A DNA stretch of 64,000 bases, taken from contig NZ_RZHF01000008.1 of NCBI RefSeq assembly GCF_003990185.1, positions 171,452-235,451 on the forward strand, given 5' to 3'. Under the pieces are notes generated by a model. The model saw nothing but the letters and a program-made list of their open reading frames with translations. It made no database searches and was not told where the DNA came from. Position 1 is the first letter of the stretch. Every line of letters starts with the position of its first letter. The DNA comes from Vreelandella nanhaiensis (GTDB taxonomy: Bacteria; Pseudomonadota; Gammaproteobacteria; Pseudomonadales; Halomonadaceae). A program made the position numbers and the translations under genes. Below are positions 24,920 through 33,907 of this stretch, piece after piece.

Positions 24920-26854
24920 ATGCAAGAGTCCAAAGATGACACCTTGGTTCCTGACAAGGCTACCGGTGTGATCAAGCAGTTGAAGAGGCTCGCAGGAGGA
25001 CTAATGGTACTGTTGCCGGTCGCTTATGCCGGCAACATACATCAACTGCTGAACATTTCGGTTTACGATGTTCAGCTATTGGCCTTAGTTCTAACACTTG
25101 CTCTCTCTGCTGGTTTTTTGATCATGGCGGAGCACACTCAAAAGAGACTTCTTAAAGCAGCCGACTTTGCCTGTGCAGCTTTAACATTTTGTGTTGGGCT
25201 GTATGTCTCTTTTTACTATCCAATGATATCAATGGAGGCACCCTATCTTCCGGGCTGGCTTATCGCGACTAGCGTTGTTCTATTCAGTGCACTTATATTT
25301 AACCTGCCAAGCTCTGCCGGTATTGGCATCCTATCGGTTGTCCTGCTCTTTCTAGCCTACGGGCTATTTGGACATCTCGTCCCAGGGGAGCTTCAGAGCA
25401 GGGAGACAACGTTATCGGAACTGGTGGTCTATCTCGCGATCGATGCAAATGGGATGCTTGGGACTGCACTAAAAGTCGCAGTGATAATCGTCATTCCATT
25501 TTTGCTTTTCGGCCAGCTCCTGGCGCGTTGCGGTGCAGCTGACTTTTTCAATGACATCGCTTTAGCGGGCATGGGGCGATTTCGAGGGGGACCAGCCAAA
25601 GTTGCCGTTACCGCCTCTGGTCTCTTCGGCTCGATATCGGGCAGTGCCGTGGGTAATGTGGTAGGCACAGGCGTGGTTACGATCCCAATGATGAAAAGGG
25701 CAGGCTTCACCCCTGCTTATGCAGCCTCGGTAGAGGCAGTAGCTTCTACAGGTGGCCAGCTAGTACCTCCGGTAATGGGGGCGGCTGCATTTATCATGGC
25801 AGACTTCATCGGTGTCGACTATTCAACGGTAATGATGGCGGCGTTACCTTCTGCACTGCTGTACTACCTTGCCATCTTTATCAACGTTGATCTTTATGCC
25901 GCCAAGCGCAATATCCGCTCGGTCGAAGTCTCCCAAATCCCCTCAGGCTGGTATTCGTTAAAACAAGGCTGGCATTTTCTAATTCCTTTTTTAATCCTCT
26001 TTTATGCACTGTTTGCTTTAAATATGCGCCCCGAACGAGCAGCCGTATTGGCGGTACTTACCCTATTAGTTGTAAGCTTAATTTTTGGGTATCGTGGACG
26101 CCGCATTGCGCTTGGTGATATTTGGCCGGTTGTGTCTTCAGCAGGGGGAGCCGCGAGTGGGCTCGTCATTGTTTGTGCTGCAGCTGGGTTAATCATTGGC
26201 GTACTCAACATTTCAGGCCTCGCCTTTAACCTCACGCTTCATATTATCAACGCAAGTGGAGAGAATGTTTTCCTGCTAGCTCTCATTACCGCGCTAATTA
26301 GTATAGTGCTAGGTATGGGAATGCCCACTGTAGGGGTATATATCTTACTCGCAACGCTAGTGGCGCCAGCACTTGTTGAGGTCGGTATACCCGTGATCTC
26401 AGCACACCTTTTCGTCTTTTACTTCGGTCTTCTTTCGATGGTGACTCCGCCAGTGGCCCTCGCTTCATTCGCGGCTGCTAACATTGCTGGTGCTGGAGCT
26501 TGGGGCACGAGCATTGCTGCAATGCGTCTGGCCTGGCCAGCCTATGTCGTACCGTTCCTATTTTTGTTTGCCCCATCTCTTATATTAGAGGGCAGCCTTA
26601 TAGAGGTAGTTTTGGCGTTAGGATCGGCAATATTAGGCATATACATGGTTACGGCGGGAATCGTTGGATATATGCACGGTATAGTGAGCACATGGTTTCG
26701 CTGCTTATTACTATTTGGAGGGCTTTTCCTACTTATTCCAGCGGATCTTTTCTCTGATGGCTTCTACACCGACATTATAGGCTTGGCTGTTTTAGGCTTT
26801 TGCATAGCTTATAAATATTTCTGTAGAAATAGGTCTGCCCTTCCCCTAGTCTAG
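24920..26854 (+). CDS. TRAP transporter fused permease (4TM small + 12TM large, TAXI-associated)
   Basis: 644 residues with about 16-18 membrane segments. The N-terminal part (to about 160) corresponds to DctQ. The rest is DctM-like, with FGSISGSAVGNVVGTGVVTIP, STGGQLVPPVMGAAAFIMAD, GMGMPTVGVYILLATLVAPAL and VTPPVALASFAAANIAG. This fused form is the usual partner of TAXI receptors. It begins 4 bases after the receptor stop, so the pair is translationally linked. It is related to, but distinct from, the fused permease at 28382-30295. Confidence 0.93.
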   Translation: MQESKDDTLVPDKATGVIKQLKRLAGGLMVLLPVAYAGNIHQLLNISVYDVQLLALVLTLALSAGFLIMAEHTQKRLLKAADFACAALTFCVGLYVSFYYPMISMEAPYLPGWLIATSVVLFSALIFNLPSSAGIGILSVVLLFLAYGLFGHLVPGELQSRETTLSELVVYLAIDANGMLGTALKVAVIIVIPFLLFGQLLARCGAADFFNDIALAGMGRFRGGPAKVAVTASGLFGSISGSAVGNVVGTGVVTIPMMKRAGFTPAYAASVEAVASTGGQLVPPVMGAAAFIMADFIGVDYSTVMMAALPSALLYYLAIFINVDLYAAKRNIRSVEVSQIPSGWYSLKQGWHFLIPFLILFYALFALNMRPERAAVLAVLTLLVVSLIFGYRGRRIALGDIWPVVSSAGGAASGLVIVCAAAGLIIGVLNISGLAFNLTLHIINASGENVFLLALITALISIVLGMGMPTVGVYILLATLVAPALVEVGIPVISAHLFVFYFGLLSMVTPPVALASFAAANIAGAGAWGTSIAAMRLAWPAYVVPFLFLFAPSLILEGSLIEVVLALGSAILGIYMVTAGIVGYMHGIVSTWFRCLLLFGGLFLLIPADLFSDGFYTDIIGLAVLGFCIAYKYFCRNRSALPLV

Positions 26855-27018
26855 TTTTTCATATAACTATAATTAACAATAAATCTGAGGATTTAAATTG
26901 GGTGTTAGTTTAAGATGCTCGGAACTCAAATGATTTTTTCATACCTGGAATAATCATTTTAGGGGTGGCCTTTCTCCCAAAACTATCGCCATGAACATAA
27001 GGAAATTTTACGCTAATC

Positions 27019-27280
27019 TTGTTTAACGGAAATCTCAACATAAAAAGGACACGCTATACCGAAGAGCAGATCATTGGCGCTATCCTGGAATATGAGGAAA
27101 GCGCCAAGATTGACATCCTCTGCCTGCCTCAAGTTGGGCATTTGCAGCGAGACCATTACAATCACGTTCGCCCCCACAGATCATTCAATTACCTGGCGTT
27201 CGTTGCGCATACTCAACGAACGTCATAATGTGAAGACTTATTGAGAGAGTGACACTAACCCAGGGGGGAAGCTCAGTTAT
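27019..27280 (+). mobile_element. IS3-family insertion sequence scar with internal deletion
   Basis: A 69-residue frame begins with the OrfA start of IS3-family transposases (RTRYTEEQIIGAILEYEESAKID) and jumps, after about 10 unrelated residues, to the OrfB end (DHYNHVRPHRSFNYLAF). The whole catalytic core is deleted. Downstream ACTAACCCAGGGGGGAAGCTC (27253-27273) resembles the right end of such elements. It lies between the end of the TAXI-TRAP operon and the DMT transporter gene and marks a module boundary. 26855-27018 and 27281-27400 hold nothing else recognisable and are AT-rich. Confidence 0.75.
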
Positions 27281-27400
27281 ATCACCAGCTCTAACATCTT
27301 CATTCAATGTTAATTAAAAACTATATTTTAATTTCGAATTGAGATTTTCAGCGTCCAACTCATGCATAAGCAACTAATCTTTATTAATTTTAATATTATT

Positions 27401-28297
27401 TCAAGACATTCCAACATATACCATAAAACTTGAACCGAAAACTGTAAGCAAAGTTCCGATTATAATCCACACGCTGAAAGTTTCATTATCACGCATAAAC
27501 AAAAAAGTAATTAGTAGAACAAAGAATGGTGTGGTCGCTGCTAATGGTGCAACAATCGCAATATGACCCTTTTGCAGTGCCATATAAAGCAATACGGGGC
27601 CAATACTCGAGAAAATACCGGCAATCACAAGTGTTATAAATTCAGTATGGCAAAGAATCAACGCATGCGCGGGTCTGAATGCCACAAGGTATATACTCAA
27701 AACGAGCCAGGAGGATGTAGTAGTGACTGCAGCGGCAGTTACTGCATTGGTGCCGATATCAATACCTGCTTTCCTGAAAATCACTGAAACGCCATAAGTA
27801 AACGAAGCAGCTAACGGAAATAGTAAATACTTTTTCGAGACTTCAGAAACATTCTTGGGATGACTTCCGCTCTGTGAACCAAGAAGTAAGCTTCCAAACA
27901 AAACCATTAATACACCGACAATTATCTCTATTCTAAGGATTTCACCTAGAAATATAACCGCGAAAAGTACAGTAACAACTGGGTGAGTCAAGGTTAGTGG
28001 TGTAGTAATATTTGCGCCCAATTTAGCCATGCCTTGGAACTGAAAAAAACGCCCCATCAAAGGTGCGAAAATACCAGCTATTGCAAAGTAGCCCCATTCA
28101 ATCGAAATCGAAATACTTTCCTGCGCACTCAGCAAACTCCAGCCCCAAAGAGTTACCACATTAGTAGTGAGAGTTACACAAAGAGCAGCAAGAGATGATA
28201 CGTTTTGCCCAGTTATTTTGACGAGAACAAATGTGACAGCAAACATTAATGCAGAGGCAAGCGATAGCAAGATCGGTAGTGCTTGCAAGCTTGTCAC
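27401..28297 (-). CDS. EamA/DMT-superfamily transporter
   Basis: 298 residues with ten hydrophobic segments arranged as two five-helix EamA repeats (about 5-140 and 150-295). GANITTPLTLTHPVVTVLFAVIFLGE ends the first repeat and GHIAIVAPLAATTPFFVLLITFLFM the second. The start is GTG at 28297 with GGGAG 7 bases upstream. It follows the TAXI fused permease of the phthalate gene set on the same strand (84-base gap) and is probably the last gene of that transcript. Members export amino acids, metabolites or toxic intermediates; an overflow role for aromatic intermediates is a guess. Confidence 0.85.
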   Translation of the reverse strand: MTSLQALPILLSLASALMFAVTFVLVKITGQNVSSLAALCVTLTTNVVTLWGWSLLSAQESISISIEWGYFAIAGIFAPLMGRFFQFQGMAKLGANITTPLTLTHPVVTVLFAVIFLGEILRIEIIVGVLMVLFGSLLLGSQSGSHPKNVSEVSKKYLLFPLAASFTYGVSVIFRKAGIDIGTNAVTAAAVTTTSSWLVLSIYLVAFRPAHALILCHTEFITLVIAGIFSSIGPVLLYMALQKGHIAIVAPLAATTPFFVLLITFLFMRDNETFSVWIIIGTLLTVFGSSFMVYVGMS

Positions 28298-28381
28298 TAT
28301 GATCTCCCGCTATAATAAGAATAGAGGCTGAGTCTTTACCATAACTCTGCCTCCATAGATGCGAAGAAAAATTGAGCTACC

Positions 28382-30295
28382 TTATGCAGGCAATTTTTGG
28401 CTATGTAACCGTAGATGTGGTGTACCGATAATTGCCATGGCGACAATAATCACAGCCAGTGCAACTGCCCAACCGTTTGGTGTAATAAAGAGTAGTCCTG
28501 CCACTCCAAAACCAAGTCTTGGGAACACGTTGACTCGACCTCGCCAGTACCCTTCCACGGCGATGCTCAATAGCAAAACACCGATCACTGCGGTAGCACA
28601 GGTAACTATAATCTCGATAGGATCGCCTACCATCAAAAGTCCCTCGCCATATACAAATGCAAACGGAACGATGAAAGCCGTAATGGCTAATCTGACCGCG
28701 CCGGTGGCAATTTCCAACGGCTTAGCATCCGCAATTGCCGAAGCGGCAAATGCGGCTACTGCGACCGGTGGTGTCATAGCTGATAGCACAGCGAAGTAAA
28801 GGATGAACATGTTGGTCTGAAGGACACTAAAATTCAGTCCTAGCAAGGTGGGCCCGACCAGCACAGCAGCTAGAATGAAAGCTGACGGTGTTGGCATACC
28901 CATTCCTAGGATAATGGCCAACACGGCGGAGATAATTAGGGCCAGGAAGGCGGTATCGCCAGCCATCAAGTAAACAAGATCGGCAAATTTTCCGCCCAAC
29001 CCCGTCATTGATATTCCCCCTATGACCAAGCCAGCAGCTGCACAAGCGGCAACGACGGATACCATTCGTAGCGTAGTTACGGCCAGGGCATTCCATATTG
29101 CCATGGGTCCCATTCGTGTTGAACGACGCACCATAGACACCATCAGAACTACGACAGTTGATACCGCTGCAACATAAGTGGGCGAATAGCCCATCAGCAA
29201 AGCAGATGACAATGCAATCAAGGGAAGGATGAACAGGCCACCGTTCTTAAGAGTACCTTTTAACGGCGGTGTCTCTTCTTTCGTTAATCCTCTCAGACCA
29301 AGCTTCTGGGAGCGCAAATGCACCTGTGCGTAAACACACAAAAAATAGAGTAAAGCAGGAATGATGCCTGCAATGGCGATATCACGGTATTCGATTCCCG
29401 TATACTCCGCCATGATGAAGGCTGCAGACCCCATTACTGGAGGCAATAGGCTCCCGCCCGTTGAAGCAGCTACTTCTACGCTACCTGAAAGCGCTTTACT
29501 GTAGCCAAGGCGTTGCATGATAGGGATAGTGACGGAACCCGTGGTGACCACATCTGAGGTTGGGCTTCCCGACATGGTACCGTAGAGTGCTGAGGAAATA
29601 ACGGCAATCTTAGCAGGGCCGCCCGTTCTACGGCCAGCCACTGCGGAGGCTAGGTTATAGAAAAACTCAGCACCTCCGGCTTTAGAAAGGAAGGTACCAA
29701 ACATTACAAAAAGAAAGGCATAAGTGGCAGCCACTCGAAGGGGCACTCCAAACAATCCATCCGACGTAAACATCATGATATCAAGGAAGTGGTTATAACT
29801 AACTTCCCTGAAACCGAGTGTTCCGGGTAGACCGTGCCCCCATAGATTGTAAAAGACAAAGGCCAGAACAACGCTAGTCAGCCCAAAACCGACCGTACGA
29901 CGCGTCGCCTCAATCGTTAGTACCAAAAGCACGCTGGCTGCCACCAAATCAGGCATTTCCAATGGATACAACAATGTAATGCGCTCAACAATTCGTTGAT
30001 TTTCCGCCAGAAAATAAATACCGACAACAAGACTGGCTATTACCAAGCACCAGTCTACAAAGCTGGGACGTTCTACTCGCCCATTTGGTCCTGCGCTCAC
30101 AGTAAGGAATAGCAAAGCCAGCATGGCAGATAGAAATACAACCATCATGGCATAAAGATCTACATACACGACCGTCGTGGTGTAAATAACTCCCAGCGCC
30201 ACAATTGCTGCACTTCCATGGACAGCCATCCCTAGCTTGCCTGTCAACGACCTCTTGGCGCCGGTCCCTGTTATAATCGGAAGTAAGTGATTCAT
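28382..30295 (-). CDS. TRAP transporter fused permease (TAXI-associated), phthalate gene set
   Basis: 637 residues, polytopic, with an N-terminal 4TM part and a C-terminal DctM-like part. Diagnostic stretches are YGTMSGSPTSDVVTTGSVTIP, STGGSLLPPVMGSAAFIMAEY, LGMGMPTPSAFILAAVLVGP and MTPPVAVAAFAASAIADA. The frame opens at 30331, but the ATG at 30295 is preferred because AGAGG lies 8 bases before it and MNHLLP begins the conserved sequence. The gene follows its receptor gene (36-base gap) and both follow the decarboxylase of the phthalate pathway on one strand. Inferred role: uptake of phthalate or a related aromatic dicarboxylate. Confidence 0.92.
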   Translation of the reverse strand: MNHLLPIITGTGAKRSLTGKLGMAVHGSAAIVALGVIYTTTVVYVDLYAMMVVFLSAMLALLFLTVSAGPNGRVERPSFVDWCLVIASLVVGIYFLAENQRIVERITLLYPLEMPDLVAASVLLVLTIEATRRTVGFGLTSVVLAFVFYNLWGHGLPGTLGFREVSYNHFLDIMMFTSDGLFGVPLRVAATYAFLFVMFGTFLSKAGGAEFFYNLASAVAGRRTGGPAKIAVISSALYGTMSGSPTSDVVTTGSVTIPIMQRLGYSKALSGSVEVAASTGGSLLPPVMGSAAFIMAEYTGIEYRDIAIAGIIPALLYFLCVYAQVHLRSQKLGLRGLTKEETPPLKGTLKNGGLFILPLIALSSALLMGYSPTYVAAVSTVVVLMVSMVRRSTRMGPMAIWNALAVTTLRMVSVVAACAAAGLVIGGISMTGLGGKFADLVYLMAGDTAFLALIISAVLAIILGMGMPTPSAFILAAVLVGPTLLGLNFSVLQTNMFILYFAVLSAMTPPVAVAAFAASAIADAKPLEIATGAVRLAITAFIVPFAFVYGEGLLMVGDPIEIIVTCATAVIGVLLLSIAVEGYWRGRVNVFPRLGFGVAGLLFITPNGWAVALAVIIVAMAIIGTPHLRLHSQKLPA

Positions 30296-30331
30296 CTTGA
30301 AACCTCTCAGCATTGATATTGTCCTTAACAC

Positions 30332-31327
30332 TTAGCGAAGGCCAACTTCCTTGAGGTAACGTTCAGCACCATCATGGTATGGAACCACTTCGACACCCGC
30401 CATGACTTCTGGCGTCAGACTTTCCATAGCTGGGTGAACACCGGCAATCTTTTCGTAGTTTTCATAGAAGGCTTTGGTCAAGTTATAAGCCATTTCATCA
30501 TCCATGGAACTATTCACGGCCAAGGTAGCGCTGATGGATACGGTGGGTGTTTCTTCTTGCTCCCATTCGTAGGCACCTGCAGGAATTGTAAAAGGATTGG
30601 TCCCTGTATTTTCAGAAACCTCTTGGATGGTTTGCTCAGAAAGGGGTAATAAATCCAAATCAACACTAGAGGCCGCTTGCATGATCGAACTCTGTCCCAC
30701 AAATAAGCTATTTAATATCATGTCGACGCGTCGATCTTGGATTAAGCCTGACTGCTCACTAGAAGCGGCATAGATAATGTTACCACCCCAGCTTTTGACC
30801 TCTTCTGAGCTTGCTCCTATAGAGTCCAACATAGCTTCGGCAACACGTGACGCGATATTGCCTCGCTTATTGATGGCGATGGTGATTGGCGGCTTAATAT
30901 CAGCGATATCCGAGAAACTAGTTATGCCATGCTCCTCCGCAAACTCCTTCCGTATGACGGGTTGCATCGGCGCCCAAGTATAAAGATAAGAGAGCACCCT
31001 AATGTCATCATTAACAGCCTCTCGGAAGGGAGCTTCTCCATCCCGAGCCAACTGCAGAACCGCATCCTCGACAAGTCCTAGGTTAGCGTCACCACGCTGC
31101 AATACTGCCACATTCGCTATACCACCTCCTGATGTTTGGTAAGTCACTGTTGAGCCCGGATATTCCTCTTTTAAAGCGCTATCTAGACCAGCACCTAGCA
31201 GGGACCATAATCCTCCTGGCGAGGCGCCAGCAACAGTGAGTTTGTATTCCTGAGCCGATGCGACATTCATCACGCTAGGAAAAACAATAGCTATAGCAAT
31301 CACGGTTTTTTTAATTGAAATTTTCAT
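30332..31327 (-). CDS. TRAP transporter solute receptor, TAXI family, phthalate gene set
   Basis: 331 residues. A signal peptide ends after NVASA (residue 25). The mature protein begins QEYKLTVAGASPGGLWSLLGAGLDSAL, then VTYQTSGGGIANVAVLQRGDANLGLVED (ligand-site region) and INKRGNIASRVAEAMLDSIGAS. It differs strongly from the other TAXI receptor at 23959, so a different ligand is likely. It is encoded 100 bases downstream of the 4,5-dihydroxyphthalate decarboxylase gene on the same strand. Known phthalate importers are MFS or ABC types, so a TAXI receptor here would be unusual. Confidence 0.9.
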   Translation of the reverse strand: MKISIKKTVIAIAIVFPSVMNVASAQEYKLTVAGASPGGLWSLLGAGLDSALKEEYPGSTVTYQTSGGGIANVAVLQRGDANLGLVEDAVLQLARDGEAPFREAVNDDIRVLSYLYTWAPMQPVIRKEFAEEHGITSFSDIADIKPPITIAINKRGNIASRVAEAMLDSIGASSEEVKSWGGNIIYAASSEQSGLIQDRRVDMILNSLFVGQSSIMQAASSVDLDLLPLSEQTIQEVSENTGTNPFTIPAGAYEWEQEETPTVSISATLAVNSSMDDEMAYNLTKAFYENYEKIAGVHPAMESLTPEVMAGVEVVPYHDGAERYLKEVGLR

Positions 31328-31427
31328 TTTTTAGCCTTTTTACTAGTTTTGTTATTGGTTAAAATACGATTAGTTTATTTTTATAAGTATCTTTGATGTT
31401 GAGTGCTCTTATTGCTACCGAACACTA

Positions 31428-32420
31428 TTATATTTTGAAACTTTCCAGTGTTGCGGGGTGGAAAAGCTCCTCGGGTTTCAGGAGACGTTGAGATAATCCT
31501 TCCGCATGGTGTTGCACTAAAAAGCGCTCCAATGTGTTTCGGTTAGGTGCAAAGCCGTAGGACCAAAAATCTTCACCCATTAAGCGGCGTGCCGCCAGCA
31601 GTTGGTCTTCAACAAATGGGAGAGTTACCTTGGTCGCCGAAGTATCACTAAGTTTTGCAAGTGCTTTAGCCTTTGACTGCTCAAAAGCCTTGTAAACCGA
31701 GAAAGGTAACCATGGATGGCTATCCACCAGTGTTTTCCGAATACCTAGTAAATGCATAATTGGAAAAATGCCAGTTCGCTGGTACCAATCCGAGGCTGCT
31801 TGTTGAGGATCACTATAGAGGTAACTGACATGTGGGTGTCCCTGCATAAAACAAGAAGGAGCACGAGGGCCCATTACGGCATCAAGCTCTCCGGAAGCCA
31901 GCATTCCCGAGAGTGTTTCTCCTTCGGGAATATTTTCTACATGAACACCCTCGGGAAGATTGAGGTTGATTTTCTCGACCCGACCTGGCTCCTCATAACC
32001 ACCACGCAGCCATGTCATGTCTTGGGGACGAATACCATGATCCTCTTTGAGGAATAAGCGCGCCCAAACATTGGCAGTCAACTGATATTCGGGTACCCCA
32101 ATACGCTTGCCCCGAAGATCCGTAGGTGTTTGGATTCCTCGATCGGTCCGTATATAAATGGATGTATGCCTAAAGGCACGTGAGGGAAAGACGGGAACTC
32201 CAATATAAGGGCAATCACCTGCTGCTGTTTTCACAGTGTAACTACTTAGCGAAAGCTCCGTGATATCAAAGTCGGCATGACGGAAAGCACGAAAGAAAAT
32301 TTCTTCGGGGTCATGCAACATATATATAGAGTCCACACCATCGATCTGAACCTCCCCATCGATCAATGGCCTCACACGATCATAATTGCCAATCGCAACC
32401 GAAAGTTCCAACTTGTTCAT
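31428..32420 (-). CDS. pht5: 4,5-dihydroxyphthalate decarboxylase
   Basis: 330 residues with a periplasmic-binding-protein-like fold but no signal peptide, as is characteristic of Pht5/OphC-type decarboxylases. Matching segments include LSVAIGNYDRVRPLIDGEV, FRHADFDITELSLSSYTV, IGVPVFPSRAFRHTSIYI, LRGKRIGVPEYQLTANVW and GEDFWSYGFAPNR. It converts 4,5-dihydroxyphthalate to protocatechuate and CO2 in the cytoplasm. The frame opens at 32480, but the ATG at 32420 (AGGA upstream, MNKLELSVAI) is the family start. It lies 95 bases after the oxygenase gene on the same strand and completes the phthalate pathway with the two genes at 35124-37316. Confidence 0.93.
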   Translation of the reverse strand: MNKLELSVAIGNYDRVRPLIDGEVQIDGVDSIYMLHDPEEIFFRAFRHADFDITELSLSSYTVKTAAGDCPYIGVPVFPSRAFRHTSIYIRTDRGIQTPTDLRGKRIGVPEYQLTANVWARLFLKEDHGIRPQDMTWLRGGYEEPGRVEKINLNLPEGVHVENIPEGETLSGMLASGELDAVMGPRAPSCFMQGHPHVSYLYSDPQQAASDWYQRTGIFPIMHLLGIRKTLVDSHPWLPFSVYKAFEQSKAKALAKLSDTSATKVTLPFVEDQLLAARRLMGEDFWSYGFAPNRNTLERFLVQHHAEGLSQRLLKPEELFHPATLESFKI

Positions 32421-32515
32421 CAGGGTTCCTGCGTGATTATCTAAAATGGAATGCTCATCACCATGAAAAGATGCGCTCATGCACTCATGGGTATCATCGT
32501 TTAAGAGGTTGATGG

Positions 32516-33814
32516 TTATTGTAAGCTCTCATATAACACCTCTTCTTCAGGTGCAGTACCCAATTGACGCCAGTCTTCTTCTTTCGGGACAATGCCTTGA
32601 AACGACTTGAGCTTGTAGTGTGGAATTCTTGGCTCTTCAGCGCCGATAGCCTTTCCATCTTGTTGCATGGTTTTAGCGGCTTGAACCATCTGTCGACGGA
32701 ACTCGACAATAGCCAAGTCGCTTGCTCCGAGACGATCATGACTACGGTCGGCGATAGGACCCATGGTTTCCCACATCGCGATATCTTGGTTAGGGATGCC
32801 CGCAATCCCAGTAAAGCTGGTGCCGAGTTGCATTATTCGGCGATCCTGCCAGTAGTTGTTTTCTCGTGTGCGAAACTTACGGAAGTGCTTATCCACGTCG
32901 AGCCCAACCTGCGTGTGGAGAAATTTACGCCAAGACTCTGTATCTGGAGTCGTGTTCGCATCACCCCAGGCAATAAAGTGGAATGCTGTATGGGTATCAT
33001 CAATTGGCACATGCAATATCGCGATATCGTAGAGATTATTAGGAGGGATCTGTACGGTAAAAGGGGCAATAAAGAGCGTAGTACGTACATAATTATGCGT
33101 CTTGGCATCTTTAATCGGCCGGCGAAGCGCTACGTATCTGAAGCCGAATGGTGTTTGTTGCACTTCCAAGCGTGGTGCTTTATCAGTGGAGGGGCGTAGC
33201 CAGAGTTTATCAGTCGCTTCTGCACCATCCTTACGGGCAGGAACCATGTCCGTGGAATGTAGGCTTGAAGAGTGCGCCGAATCTATTGCGCCCTCAAGAA
33301 TCTGAGCCCAATTACAGTCAATGATCACCTTGGAGATGGACACTTTGGTTTCGGGGCTAGGCTGAAAAACTGGTGGAATGAACTCCGGTTGTTCCTCAGA
33401 TGGCCCCATGTAGACCCAGACAAAACCCGCTGCTTCATGGGTTGGGTAAGCTTTATGTTTTACCTTTTCTGTCATCTTCGATTCTGGTGGCTCAGACGAC
33501 ATTTCCAAAACATTGCCATCAACATCCATTTTCCAGCCATGATAAAGGCACCGTAATCCACATTCTTCGTTACGACCCAGCACCAGCGAAGCACGCCTAT
33601 GTGGGCACATCTCGTCCAGTATCCCTACTCTTCCTTCTGTGTCGCGGAACGCTACTAGATCTTCACCAAGCAAACGTACCCGCACCGGATCACCGTCCGG
33701 CTCTTCGACTTCTTCGGATAGGCAGGCCGGCAGCCAGTGTCGGCGCATGATCTCACCCATAGGCGCATCGCCTTCAACACGGCACAGTAAATCATTCTCT
33801 TCTTGTGTCAGCAT
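32516..33814 (-). CDS. pht3: Phthalate 4,5-dioxygenase, oxygenase component
   Basis: 432 residues of the Rieske oxygenase family. The N-terminus MLTQEENDLLCRVEGDAPMG and RRHWLPACLSEEVEEPDG is nearly diagnostic for Pht3/OphA2. The Rieske [2Fe-2S] cluster ligands are in CPHRRAS and CLYHGW (residues about 69-91). The mononuclear iron site is in AIDSAHSSSLHSTDMVPAR. It adds O2 to phthalate to give cis-4,5-dihydroxycyclohexa-2,6-diene-1,2-dicarboxylate. Electrons come from the reductase encoded divergently at 35124. This oxygenase type has one subunit kind, so no beta subunit is expected. The divergent region between the two holds a shared sequence motif. Confidence 0.96.
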   Translation of the reverse strand: MLTQEENDLLCRVEGDAPMGEIMRRHWLPACLSEEVEEPDGDPVRVRLLGEDLVAFRDTEGRVGILDEMCPHRRASLVLGRNEECGLRCLYHGWKMDVDGNVLEMSSEPPESKMTEKVKHKAYPTHEAAGFVWVYMGPSEEQPEFIPPVFQPSPETKVSISKVIIDCNWAQILEGAIDSAHSSSLHSTDMVPARKDGAEATDKLWLRPSTDKAPRLEVQQTPFGFRYVALRRPIKDAKTHNYVRTTLFIAPFTVQIPPNNLYDIAILHVPIDDTHTAFHFIAWGDANTTPDTESWRKFLHTQVGLDVDKHFRKFRTRENNYWQDRRIMQLGTSFTGIAGIPNQDIAMWETMGPIADRSHDRLGASDLAIVEFRRQMVQAAKTMQQDGKAIGAEEPRIPHYKLKSFQGIVPKEEDWRQLGTAPEEEVLYESLQ

Positions 33815-33882
33815 AAGACGCGGTCTCCATTTCTGTTTGGATTTATAAGTTTCAAGCTGAACTTATGGCTCTGTGAATATAA

Positions 33883-33907
33883 TTAGATATCTAACTTATA
33901 TATCTAA
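33883..33907. promoter_or_regulatory. Paired operator-like motif upstream of pht3
   Basis: TTAGATATCTAA (33883-33894, a perfect 12-base palindrome) is followed one base later by TTATATATCTAA (33896-33907). The reverse complement of the second, TTAGATATATAA, is identical to a sequence upstream of the reductase gene at 35074-35085. The pair starts about 70 bases upstream of the pht3 start codon. The MarR protein at 37368-37853 is the nearest candidate to bind it. Confidence 0.55.
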
